A stretch of 64,000 bases of DNA, taken from contig JAUJNY010000004.1 in the NCBI GenBank assembly GCA_030447955.1, forward strand, positions 190,039 to 254,038. The letters are read 5' to 3'. The stretch is from Jiangellales bacterium (GTDB lineage Bacteria > Actinomycetota > Actinomycetes > Jiangellales > Jiangellaceae). Position 1 is the first letter of the stretch; the number at the start of each line of letters is the position of its first letter. Below, piece after piece: positions 50,449 to 58,767 of this stretch. The notes under the pieces were generated by a model that did not search any database, was not told where the DNA came from, and worked only from the letters and a program-made list of their open reading frames with translations. Both the position numbers and the translations under genes were made by a program.

Positions 50449-51074
50449 TGCGCCTCCTGTTCCCCTTCTCGGCGCTGTCTACGGGTAGACCGCACCTGAG
50501 CGGGCGTCGGACCAGGCACGTTCGGCAGGGGCATCGGCTCTACGACCCCGCCACCCTCGGCTTCGTCACCCCAGATCGGCCACCGCCAGAACAATTTCCT
50601 GCCATAGTCGCACCTGATCTCCACGGATCTCAGCAGCGCAGCGGCGTCCAGCGAGTAGCCGCACGTCAACAGCGTCGGTGGCGACGGGACACCGTCCAGC
50701 GCCAGAGCCGCCATCGCGTCCTCGTCGTACTGCTGCTTGGCCAGGAGCCTTTGCTGCTCCGTCTCGACGTTGCTCGGAGCACCCCCGCTGACGCACTTGA
50801 AGCGTACGAGCGGATTGGCGGCCACGGCGACAGCGAAGAAACCAAGCGCACCGATCTCCCGCATACCGGAGGTGGACGCCAGTACCCGACGAACCTCGTC
50901 CCGCCACCAGCAGTGGATCATGTTGGCGCGAGTGGTCTCGTCCACCGCCATCGCCATCTTGGGCTGCTGCTCCACGAAGCGGTGCCAGGTGGCAACCGCC
51001 GTCACCGGAGGAGCCGCGAACACCTGCTGGCGAAACGGGTTCAAGATCTGGCGGGCGTCGTCAAGACTGAGCAC
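50445..51074 (-). CDS. Unknown partner of XRE-ImmA protein
   Basis: A 209-residue soluble protein, no signal or membrane helix, with several Trp residues (ATWHRFVEQQPKMA, HCWWRDEVRRVL, RKLFWRWPIWGDE) and a Pro/Arg-rich tail. I recognise no family. It is the first gene of the operon with the XRE-ImmA gene, sharing a GTGA overlap. TAGCGT (minus, 51087-51082) ends 7 bases before GTG 51074, so it is probably leaderless. By layout it could be a toxin, or a substrate of the peptidase; both are guesses. Confidence 0.7.
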   Translation of the reverse strand: MLSLDDARQILNPFRQQVFAAPPVTAVATWHRFVEQQPKMAMAVDETTRANMIHCWWRDEVRRVLASTSGMREIGALGFFAVAVAANPLVRFKCVSGGAPSNVETEQQRLLAKQQYDEDAMAALALDGVPSPPTLLTCGYSLDAAALLRSVEIRCDYGRKLFWRWPIWGDEAEGGGVVEPMPLPNVPGPTPAQVRSTRRQRREGEQEAQ

Positions 51075-51131
51075 GAGATGGACGCTACCACCGAGCCCGA
51101 GGTTGGGCTACGTTTTATGACGTGTTTCATG

Positions 51132-51161
51132 TTGACTTTTTAACAACCGGTCAAGGATAAT
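51132..51161 (+). promoter_or_regulatory. Transposase promoter
   Basis: TTGACT (51132-51137) and GATAAT (51156-51161) are 18 bp apart in a locally AT-rich stretch, 7 bases before ATG 51169. This is one of the best consensus promoters in the window. Confidence 0.7.
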
Positions 51162-51168
51162 GGTCAGT

Positions 51169-52035
51169 ATGGCGAACCGGTTGAGCACGGAGCAACGGGC
51201 ACGGATCATCGGCTGTCTGGTCGAGGGCAACTCCATCCGCGCCACGGTGCGGATGACGGGAGCCGCTAAGAACACCGTCGCCAAGCTGCTGGTTGACCTG
51301 GGCGCGGCGTGCGAGGCGTACCAGGCCGAGGTCATGGTGGACCTGCCCTGCGAGCGGTTGCAGTGCGACGAGATTTGGTCGTTCTGCTACGCCAAGGCCA
51401 AGAACGTGCCCGCCGAGCACGCGGGCGAGTGGGGCTACGGCGACGTGTGGACGTGGACTGCCATCGACGCGGACACCAAGCTCGTACCGTCCTGGTACGT
51501 CGGTGGCCGGACCGCTGGGGATGCCTACGCCTTCATGAGCGACGTGGCCGGTCGGATGGGCAACCGGGTGCAGCTCACCACAGACGGGCTGAAGGTCTAC
51601 CTGACGGCCGTCCAGGGCGCGTTCGGCTTCGACGTGGACTACGCCCAGCTCGTCAAGCTGTACGGCAACGAGCCCACCGGCCCGCAGACCCGCTACAGCC
51701 CGGCCCCGTGCATGGGCGCGGAGGTCAAGAAGGTCACGGGGGCGCCGGACCCCCGGCACATCTCCACCAGCTACGTCGAGCGGCAGAACCTCACCATGCG
51801 GATGGGGATGCGCCGGTTCACCCGCCTGACCAACGCCTTCTCCAAGAAGGTGGACAACCTCATGGCCGCTGTCTCCCTGCACTTCATGCACTACAACTTC
51901 GCCCGTCCGCACATGACGCTGACGAAGAAGCACGGCCGCCCGACCACTCCGGCGATGGCCGCTGGCATCGCTGACCACGTCTGGACGCTGACCGAGATCG
52001 CTGGGTTGCTCGACACCCCGGCTCGGTCAAACTGA
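51169..52035 (+). CDS. IS1-family transposase
   Basis: A 288-residue transposase. The N-terminal HTH (RLSTEQRARIIGCLVEGNSI) is followed by a DDE catalytic domain: Asp in LQCDEIWSF, Asp in LTTDGLKVY and Glu in YVERQNLTMR, followed by FSKKVDN as in IS1 InsB. It is a single ORF without the -1 frameshift of classical IS1. ATG 51160, nine bases upstream, is an alternative start, but the promoter position favours 51169. The stop lies in the right inverted repeat. The gene looks functional. Confidence 0.9.
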   Translation: MANRLSTEQRARIIGCLVEGNSIRATVRMTGAAKNTVAKLLVDLGAACEAYQAEVMVDLPCERLQCDEIWSFCYAKAKNVPAEHAGEWGYGDVWTWTAIDADTKLVPSWYVGGRTAGDAYAFMSDVAGRMGNRVQLTTDGLKVYLTAVQGAFGFDVDYAQLVKLYGNEPTGPQTRYSPAPCMGAEVKKVTGAPDPRHISTSYVERQNLTMRMGMRRFTRLTNAFSKKVDNLMAAVSLHFMHYNFARPHMTLTKKHGRPTTPAMAAGIADHVWTLTEIAGLLDTPARSN

Positions 52036-52052
52036 CCCACTACCGGACTGAC
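52028..52052. repeat. Right inverted repeat and target duplication of IS1-like element
   Basis: The 17-bp inverted repeat (52028-52044) is the exact complement of the left end. GGACTGAC (52045-52052) repeats the left target site perfectly. Confidence 0.9.
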
Positions 52053-52173
52053 ATGGGTCCTGCGGAGCTTGCCGGGGGCACGGCTCTGCCAGGCTTCGGA
52101 TGTGGACGCACAGGATGATCGTGAGCGCCTGAGGGACGGGACACGCAGCGCCGTCGGCGGTGAATTGCCCACG

Positions 52174-52701
52174 GTGATCAGTGAGTTCGCCCTCAGCAAC
52201 GCCTTCCTCGGCAACATCGTGGAGGTGTGCATCGTCACCGAGGACCACCCGACGCACCATGGCGGGTCTGACCCGGCTGGGCATCGGGCCGTTTCGCGTT
52301 TACACCTTCGACGGCACCAACCTGGCCGCTCCGACCTATCGTGGTCAGGACAGCCTGTTCAGCCTGAAGGTCTGCTTCGCCACCAACGCGGATCTGACTT
52401 GGAGATCATGCAGCCCCTGTCAGGACGCACGATCATGCGTGAGTTTCTCGACGCGCATGGCGAGGGCATCCACCACATCGCCTTCGACTGCAACGGCGCC
52501 CCGTGGGACCAGCGGATAGCGGAGTTCGCCCGGCGGGGTTTCCCTGCCACCCAGTCCGGGCGCTGGCGCGGTGAGAACTCCTTCAGCTTCTTCGACACCG
52601 AAGCGGCGACCTCCACCTGCTTCGAGACCTATCACTTCCCCGACGGCTTCGACTTCCCCGAACCCGAGGAGTGGTATCCCGGCCCTCCACCGGCTGCATA
52701 A
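52174..52701 (+). pseudogene. VOC (glyoxalase) family protein, double frameshift
   Basis: Three segments in order give a complete VOC protein: NAFLGNIVEVCIVTEDHP (frame 1), then MAGLTRLGIGPFRVYTFDG and DSLFSLKVCFATNADLTW (frame 2), then EIMQPLSGRTIMREFLDAHGEGIHH (in parts) to the end (frame 1). One extra base near 52258 and one missing base near 52402 compensate, so the ends are in frame but about 45 residues in the middle are scrambled and include the expected metal-site strand. It lies directly right of the IS1 element. Confidence 0.75.
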
Positions 52702-53304
52702 GGCGCGCCCGTGCTCCTGACCCGACGGCAGCGGCACCTCCTCCCACCCCCCGAGTCGAGTCGTCGTGCGGTGGGAACGGTCAGGCTCCTGCAACGCCGA
52801 GCCGTCGACGGTCCACCCCCTAGACTCGCCACCACGACGGTGGCTGGCACTTGTGCGGGTTTCCGCAGGAGTTTCCGCACGTCCCGCCCTAGGCCCCCGT
52901 CGCCCCCGCCCCGGCCCCGGCCCCTGGACTGGGACGGGCTCGGGGCCGACGCGGTCCCGATTCCGCCGCGGCCCGGAGAGCGACTAGCCGCTGTTACATT
53001 AGGGCTTCCTGGGTGGGCCTCGGCTGCTGTCGTGGGAGCGACTGAGCCAACGTAGGCAAAGCCGAGTCCGCTTAACCATGCGCCGGGTCAGTCCGGGTTT
53101 GCTGTACCCCGGTCCCAAAGATCGGCGCCCTCCCTGGCCTCCTACACCGTTCAGGTTCTCGCCGACTCCCCCGATTTCATGCACAGCTTCGCCCGGCCCG
53201 CATAAGCCTGCCTAAGCAGTACGGCCAGCCCACCGAGTCCGCCTTGAAAGGCCGGCGTCGCCGACCAGGTGGTGACGCTCACCGAATCGCTGCCGTGGCC
53301 GTCT
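52702..53304. other. Non-coding region with a promoter-like repeat
   Basis: About 600 bp without a supported gene. At 52815-52905 it contains a stretch similar to 63903-64000: a CCTAGACTC -10-like box, a CCACCAC stretch, then TTCCGCAGGAGTTTC and CGTCCCGCCC. Here the start codon seen in the right-hand copy is changed from ATG to ACG. It looks like the decayed 5' end of a gene family that begins again at the right edge. Confidence 0.5.
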
Positions 53305-53637
53305 TCAGTTACCCGCATCCTGGAACTGCTGCACGATGTGCGCCGGGATACGACCGCGTGAGTTCACTTCGATCCCCTGCGACTCAGCCCAAGCGCGGAC
53401 CGCCTTCGGGTCCACGTCCGTCTGCACCCTGCGCTGCACCCGGCCGCTACGGCTCACTTTGCGGGCGGCGTCGATGTACCTGACCATGTCGTGCCGCATC
53501 TTCGCGGCGTTCTTCTTGCTCAGATCGATCTCATAGGTCTGCCCGCCCAAGCTGAAGGTCACGGTCTCCCCGTCACCCGGCTTCAGCTCCGAGCCGTCCA
53601 GGTCGTCGGTAAGCTGCACGACGGTGCGCTGCGCCAC
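53305..53637 (-). CDS. lsr2: Lsr2 family nucleoid-associated protein
   Basis: A 110-residue Lsr2. The N-terminal dimerisation part (VVQLTDDLDGSEL, VTFSLGGQTYEIDLSKKNA) and the C-terminal DNA-binding helix pair (KAVRAWAESQGIEVNSRGRIP, in which RGRIP is the AT-hook-like loop) are both intact. GTG 53637 has GAAGGGACC upstream. Lsr2 bridges DNA and silences foreign, AT-richer genes; this copy lies among recently gained or decaying DNA. It may be the main lsr2 or a paralogue. Confidence 0.93.
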   Translation of the reverse strand: MAQRTVVQLTDDLDGSELKPGDGETVTFSLGGQTYEIDLSKKNAAKMRHDMVRYIDAARKVSRSGRVQRRVQTDVDPKAVRAWAESQGIEVNSRGRIPAHIVQQFQDAGN

Positions 53638-54171
53638 GATTGGTCCCTTCTACGTCGAAGCGGTCCGGGAATGTATATCACGAATAGCGAATCACTCCCG
53701 CTCGCGGTGCCTCTTCGGCGGCATGCGCCTCGGCGGCTGCCGAGTGTATCGCATTGCCGCCGTGCACCAGGTCAGAGGTCACGGCGAGCAAGTTGAATGA
53801 TGCGTCCGACCGCTCAGCCCGTCGGCAGACAGGCGGGACGCTGGTCAAATTGGGTCATCGATCTTGGCCGTGAGGTTGTCGTCGCGTCGCACGTAACCGC
53901 GCCTTCGCGATCCTCTCGTTCGAGCCGTGCTCCGCGGATGTGTGCTTACGCCGCCTTAGTCCGCTCAGTTGGAGGCACTTGCCGGAGGGCGTCCCGACAT
54001 GCCGAGATCCCGTCCTCTTGCTGCTATAGAGGCGCGATCGGGTCTGGCACTCGGCCTCGGCGCGTTGGGCCCCGAACCGTCCGGGCGTCTCAGGCCTGCA
54101 GCTGAACGGCGCCACCGCCAGCGGTGGTCGTGGTGCTTGCTCCGCCCGAATGGTGCAGCGCATCATGAGGC
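53638..54171. other. Intergenic region without recognisable gene
   Basis: About 530 bp. Short ORFs on both strands have no family look. It should contain the lsr2 promoter on the left. A few AT-richer patches (about 53660-53690) are the only feature I see. Confidence 0.5.
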
Positions 54172-54644
54172 ATGGCGCACGTCATCAGGAGCGGGGCCGG
54201 AGAGGTCCTCGGTCCGCCCGCGGGCTGTCGGGACCGGTTCCTTGTGGACTCCGACGACTTCGGCGGTCGGGTTGGCCTCGTCGAGCACCTGCTCGCGCCC
54301 CGGTCAATCGCCGCGCCAATGCACCGGCACACGAAGGAGGACGAGTTCAGCATGGTCCTCGAAGGCACCGTTTGGTTCAGTGCCAAGGGGATGGAGCTGA
54401 CCGCGGGGCCTGGGGACCTAGTGGTGAAGCCCCGGGGAGAATGGCACACCTTCTGGAACGCCGATGAGCGACCCGCCCGGCTGCTGGAGATCATCCCCCG
54501 GGCGGTCTCGAGCACGCGTTTCGACTGATCGACACGGCCGAGGGGGACGTGGACATTGGGCCGCTCGTGGCGCCGTACGGCTGCGAGGCTGACCTCGCGG
54601 CCACACTGCCAATTGTGGAGAAGTACCAACTGACCTGGGGTTGA
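54172..54644 (+). pseudogene. Cupin domain protein with late frameshift
   Basis: The first 118 codons give a cupin: APMHRHTKEDEFSMVLEG (metal-binding His/Glu motif 1) and GDLVVKPRGEWHTFWNAD (motif 2). The frame ends at TGA 54526-54528. The next frame continues with EHAFRLIDTAEGDVDIG and LPIVEKYQLTWG, which are the expected C-terminal residues, to TGA 54642-54644. A single-base loss near 54495-54510 explains this. The core cupin could still fold, so partial function is possible. Confidence 0.75.
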
Positions 54645-54670
54645 CTCGCGACCTGCTTGCCTTCGGTGTT

Positions 54671-54715
54671 CGCCACGGGGGATCCGGCCCAGCTAGGGCC
54701 GGGTCCCCCCACGGC
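54671..54715 (+). terminator. Terminator-like hairpin after cupin gene
   Basis: Arms 54671-54690 and 54696-54715 are nearly complementary over 20 bases with a 5-base loop (AGCTA). The first base of the ISL3 target duplication (54715) is its last base, so the IS landed at the foot of the hairpin. Confidence 0.65.
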
Positions 54716-54722
54716 GATAACT

Positions 54723-56150
54723 GGCTCTTCTCAATGAAGCGTGGTGAGCCGGCCGCGACACGGCTGCCGGGCTGAGCCCTGAAAGCAGACCTGGGACCCC
54801 AGGATCGAGGTGTCTGACGCCATCGATCCAAGGAGGTCCCAGGTGCGGGATGACGCTACCGCGAGTGCGGCCATGCTCGGTCTGCCCGGTTTTCGGGTGC
54901 TGGCCGTGGCGGCGTACGCCGGCGAGGTTGAGCAGGCGGTGGAAACCGTCGAGGAGGTGACCGGCTGCCCCTCGTGTGGGGTGGTGGCTCAGCTGCATGA
55001 CCGGCGGCCGAGCTGGGTGCGGGACCTGCCCGCCGGCGGCCGCCCGGTCACCTTGGTGTGGGTCAAGCGGGTGTGGCGCTGCCGCGAGCCGTGGTGTCCG
55101 AAGGTGACCTGGACGGAGACCTCGGCGGCGATCCGGCCGCGGGCGTCGCTGACCGAGCGGGCCCGGCGGGAGGCGTGCCGGCGGGTCGGACAGGACGGGC
55201 ACACCGTGGCCGGGGTGGCCGCCGACTTCGGGGTCGGCTGGGCGACGGTGATGGCCGCGGTCCGCGAGTACGGCACCCCGCTGGTCGATGACCCCCACCG
55301 GCTTCACGCAGTAGCCGCGCTGGGAGTAGACGAGACCGCGTTCCTGGCCGCCACCCCCACCAGGAGCACTACCTACGCGACCGGCATCGTGGCCCTCAAC
55401 GGGCGGCCGCGGCTGCTCGACGTGGTCCATGGACGGTCCGGAAACGCCTTGTCCAGCTGGGTTTGCGCCCAGGATCAGCGGTGGCGGACGGCATCGGCGT
55501 CGCCGCGCTGGATCCCTTTCGCGGCTACGCCACCGCGCTGCGCACCACCTTGCCGGGCGCGAGGCGGGTGCTGGATGCCTTCCACGTCACCCGGCTCGGC
55601 TTCGACGCCCTGGACCAAGTGCGCCGCCGGGTCCAGCAGCACACCCTGGGCCACCGCGGGCACCGAAACGATCCGCTGTTCCGCATCCGGCGGGTGCTGC
55701 GCCGCGGGGCCGAGCACCACAGCCAGCGGTCCTGGGCCCGGCTGATCGCCGGGCTCGAGGCCGGCGATCACGACCAGCAGGTCGCCCTGGCCTGGATCGC
55801 CGCCCAGGACCTACGGCGGATCTACCGGTGCAGAACCCGAGCCCAGGCCGAACGCCACCTGCTTGCCTGGTTCACCGCAGTGGCCGAACACGAGATCCCC
55901 GAACTCCTGCGGCTGGCCCGAACGCTGGACTCCTGGCGCAGCGAACTACTGGCCTACTTCGACACCGGCGGGGTCTCCAACGGACCCACCGAGGCCATCA
56001 ACGGGCTCATCAAGAAGATCAAGCGGATCGGGCACGGCTTCCGCAACTTCGCCAACTACCGGCTCCGGCTACTCTGTACTGCGGCGTCGACTGGCACACT
56101 CCCCGTCACCCCGATCCGAGGGCGGCTACCACGCTTAGCTGCGTAGAGCC
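54723..56150 (+). mobile_element. ISL3-family insertion sequence, copy 1 (inactive)
   Basis: 1428 bp with imperfect inverted repeats: left 54723-54744 (GGCTCTTCTCAATGAAGCG...) and right 56129-56150, both ending in GGCTCT at the outer edge. It is flanked by perfect 8-bp duplications CGATAACT (54715-54722 and 56151-56158). It contains one transposase gene with a frameshift. A stem 54789-54798 / 54835-54844 hides the transposase ribosome-binding site. Confidence 0.9.
54843..56146 (+). pseudogene. ISL3-family transposase, frameshifted (copy 1)
   Basis: Start GTG 54843 with AAGGAGG 6 bases upstream. The first part has the zinc-finger region CPSCGVVAQLHDRR and WRCREPWCPKVTW, and the DDE beginning GVDETAFLA. 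Near 55475 the frame is lost; the rest, [54 protein letters not shown], continues in another frame. The very end is also out of frame relative to copy 2. It cannot make an intact transposase. Confidence 0.88.
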
Positions 56151-56158
56151 CGATAACT
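56151..56158. repeat. Shared 8-bp target duplication CGATAACT
   Basis: This octamer occurs three times, exactly at the outer ends of the two ISL3 copies and between them: 54715-54722, 56151-56158 and 57584-57591. The middle copy is shared by both elements. Confidence 0.93.
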
Positions 56159-57583
56159 GGCTCTACGCAGCCAACCTTGGTAACCGGCCTCTTAGTGGTG
56201 TCGGTCGGTGAGTGTGCCAGTCGACGCCGCAGTGCAGCAGGAGGCGGAGGCGGTAGTTGTCGAAGTTGCGGAACCCGTGACCGATCCGCTTGATCTTCTT
56301 GATGAGTAGGTTGACCGCTTCGGTGCGTGCGTTGGAGACCCCGCCGGTGTCGAAGTAGGCGAGCAGCTCGGTGCGCCAGGAGTCGATGGTGCGGGCGAGG
56401 CGGTGCAGCTCGGGGACGTTGCTGTCGGCGCAGTGGACCAGCCAGTGGTGCAGCCGGCGTTGGGCCTCAGCGCGAGACTTCGCCCGGTAGAGCAGCCGGA
56501 GGTCTTGGGCGGCGATCCAGGTTGCGGCGATCTGCCCGTCCTGGTCGCCGGCGTCCAGACCGGCCAGCAGCCGTGTCCAGGCTGGCTGGGACAGGTGATC
56601 GGCCCCGCGGCGCAGTACCCGCCGGATCCGGTACAGCGGGTCGTCACGTCGGCCGCGGTGCCCGGTGGTGTCTTGTTGGACCCGGCGGCGCACGTCGTCC
56701 ACGGCGGTGAACCCCAGCCGGGTGACGTGGAAGGCGTCCAGCACCCGGATGGCGTGCGGGAGGCTGGTGCTCAGCGCGGTGGCGTAACCACGGAAGGGGT
56801 CCAGCGCCGTCACCTGCACCGCTTGGCGCCACTGTTCGGGCTGGGTGTTCACCCAGCTGGTGAGTGCTTTGCCGCTGCGACCTGGGACGACGTCGAGCAG
56901 CCGGGAGGTGCCCACGTCGACCACTCCGGTGACGAACTGCGTGTTCCGAGTGGCGTTCGCGGCCAGGAATGCGGTCTCGTCCACCCCGAGCGCCTCCACT
57001 CCGACCAGCCGGGCCGGGCCGTCGACCAGCGGAGTGCCGTACTCGCGGACCGCGGCCATCGCGGTGGCCCACCCGACCCCGAAGTCCGCCGCGACTTGGG
57101 CGACGCAATGGCCGTCTTGACCGACCCGGCGGCACGCCTCGGCCCGGGCCCGTTCGGTCCACGACGCCCGCGCGGATCGCCGGCGACGTCTCAGTCCAGG
57201 TGGAGACCGAACACAGGTGCTCCCTGCACCGCCACACCCGCTTGACCCACACCAACGTCACCGGTCGACCGCCCGCTGGAAGGTCACGCACCCACGTCGG
57301 ACGCCGATCATGAAGCCGCGCTTGAACGCCACAGCCACGACAGAACGCCTCGTTCTGGGTGGTCTCAATCGCCTGCTCAACCTCACCGGCGTACTCCGAC
57401 ACAGCGAGTAGAACGAACCCGTCCAACCCGAGCATCGCCGTCGCCGCGCTACCGTCTCCCTGCACCTGGGGCCTCCCTCGACTCGTGTCCAGACACCACG
57501 AATCGTGAGGCCCCAGGCCCGTTCCCAAGCTCAGGTCGAAGCTCGTGTCACCCCGCCGCTACCACGCTTAATTGCGAAGAGCC
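56159..57583 (-). mobile_element. ISL3-family insertion sequence, copy 2 (inactive)
   Basis: 1425 bp in opposite orientation to copy 1, with inverted repeats at 56159-56180 (starting GGCTCTACGCAGCC) and 57562-57583 (ending GCGAAGAGCC). It is flanked by CGATAACT on both sides. Its transposase is related to copy 1 but clearly diverged, so these are two different elements and not a recent duplication. Confidence 0.9.
56163..57465 (-). pseudogene. ISL3-family transposase, frameshifted (copy 2)
   Basis: Start GTG 57465 with a GGGAGG Shine-Dalgarno. The N-terminal part up to CSVSTWTETSPAIRA is in one frame. A two-base loss near 57175 shifts it; from MAAVREYGTPLVDGPARL the rest, [55 protein letters not shown], is open to the stop at 56163. 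The break is at a different place from copy 1, so each died independently. Confidence 0.88.
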
Positions 57584-57591
57584 CGATAACT

Positions 57592-58767
57592 TCACATGAC
57601 GAAGCGCCAAACCTGTCCGCTGAACTCTGGGTTCCCGAACGCACCTCTGGCCGGTGCGATGCTCCAGGCGTTGACGTAGAGGTGGTGCTTGCGCACCACG
57701 ATTCCGGCCGGGAAGGGCACCGGCACGCTGGTACGGGTTCCGTCCGGGGCAACCTTGGTTACCTGGCCGGGGATGCACCCTTGATCGTCGGGCGGGCAGC
57801 CGGCGAACAACTCGCTGACGTACAGGCTGCCGCCCTTGCCGACCGCCACCCCTGTCACTGACGTGAAGTGGTACCAGGTCCGCAGCAGGTCCCCATCCTG
57901 GGTGTACTTGAACACCCGCGCCTTGTTAGGTGCCAGGCTGAAGAGCGACCCGACATAGATTCGATCGTCCGGGCCCTGAACCAGGCTGGTCGGGACCGGG
58001 TCGAGCTTCCTAGTGTCACCAGGGAGGACCGTCCACAGATCCTTTTCCCCATGCTTGACCTCGATGATGGAATCGCCTGCAGCGTCGGCCACGAGTTGGC
58101 GGTCCTTCAAGGCCAGTACCGCGTACGGGTTCGACTCGACATGCTCGCCGTCGGGGTTGTGGCGGAACTCGAAGGCGCTGATGTTGGCGACGATTTCCTT
58201 GTCGATGTCGAGCAACTTCCCAACCTGCCGACCACCGGCTCCCTCCGGAAGGATGTCCGGAGGCGCGTAGGTCTCCTGCACAAATGTCCGACCCAGCGGT
58301 CCCTGGTCCACCCCGTCTGAACCCACCGCGAACGTCCCATCGGGGCTGGCCGCCGAAAAGAAGCCGGTGGCTATACGATGCGGCTTGCGGTTCGTCGCGA
58401 TCGCCGGGTTCACTACCCGGCTCACCTTCCCTGTCCGCCCAACGCAAACTTCGCCGCCCTCCGGACCACCAGCTACGCACCTGTCGGGGTTGTACGAGCC
58501 GTGGCCAGCCTCGGCGATCCGTAAGCCCCCGCCATTGCCCCACACCAACTGCCGCGGATTGTCCAACCCACTGACCACGACCTCGTGATCCGTCAGTGCC
58601 TGTACCGCAGCCTGCGTGTAGTGGTCAGCGAGCCGCCAACCCTGCACCGCCAGGTCGTGACCGTCTCTGCGTTGGTCGGTCGCGGCCGGCGACCCGACTA
58701 CGGCCAATGCTGAAGCCACGGTGAATGTGGCGACACCTACCGCAACACTCCTGACTGTAGTTCTCAT
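57592..58767 (-). CDS. Secreted ScyD/ScyE-family beta-propeller protein
   Basis: A 391-residue protein with a signal peptide (MRTTVRSVAVGVATFTVASALAV, read in parts) and NHL-like propeller repeats: VVVSGLDNPRQLVWGNGGGL, FEFRHNPDGEHVESNPYAVL (in parts), LVQGPDDRIYVGSLFSLAPN, GGSLYVSELFAG. ATG 58767 has GGGAGGCG upstream. The stop TGA (57594-57592) is directly beside the third CGATAACT, so the ISL3 insertion just spared the gene. ScyD/E proteins are known from scytonemin clusters, but the family is broad and the function here is unknown. Confidence 0.85.
   Translation of the reverse strand: MRTTVRSVAVGVATFTVASALAVVGSPAATDQRRDGHDLAVQGWRLADHYTQAAVQALTDHEVVVSGLDNPRQLVWGNGGGLRIAEAGHGSYNPDRCVAGGPEGGEVCVGRTGKVSRVVNPAIATNRKPHRIATGFFSAASPDGTFAVGSDGVDQGPLGRTFVQETYAPPDILPEGAGGRQVGKLLDIDKEIVANISAFEFRHNPDGEHVESNPYAVLALKDRQLVADAAGDSIIEVKHGEKDLWTVLPGDTRKLDPVPTSLVQGPDDRIYVGSLFSLAPNKARVFKYTQDGDLLRTWYHFTSVTGVAVGKGGSLYVSELFAGCPPDDQGCIPGQVTKVAPDGTRTSVPVPFPAGIVVRKHHLYVNAWSIAPARGAFGNPEFSGQVWRFVM

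Larger units (their letters stand above)
48338..52044. mobile_element. IS1-family element carrying four passenger genes
   Basis: A 3707-bp element with perfect 17-bp terminal inverted repeats, GGTAGTGGGTCAGTTTG at 48338-48354 and its complement at 52028-52044, flanked by an 8-bp duplication GGACTGAC (48330-48337, 52045-52052). The transposase is at the right end. The stop codon of the transposase lies in the right repeat. Between the left end and the transposase are a dCTP-deaminase-like membrane protein, a small basic protein, an XRE-ImmA/IrrE protein and an unknown partner. IS1 elements are normally about 0.8 kb, so the cargo is unusual. Intact ends and duplication suggest a recent insertion. 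Confidence 0.9.

Noticed and set aside
48338..52044. Prophage remnant because of the ImmA/IrrE gene
   Set aside because: No integrase, structural or lysis genes; the ends and transposase show a transposon instead.
55440..55500. Programmed frameshift in the ISL3 transposase
   Set aside because: The two copies break at different positions and ISL3 transposases are normally one ORF, so independent mutations explain it better.
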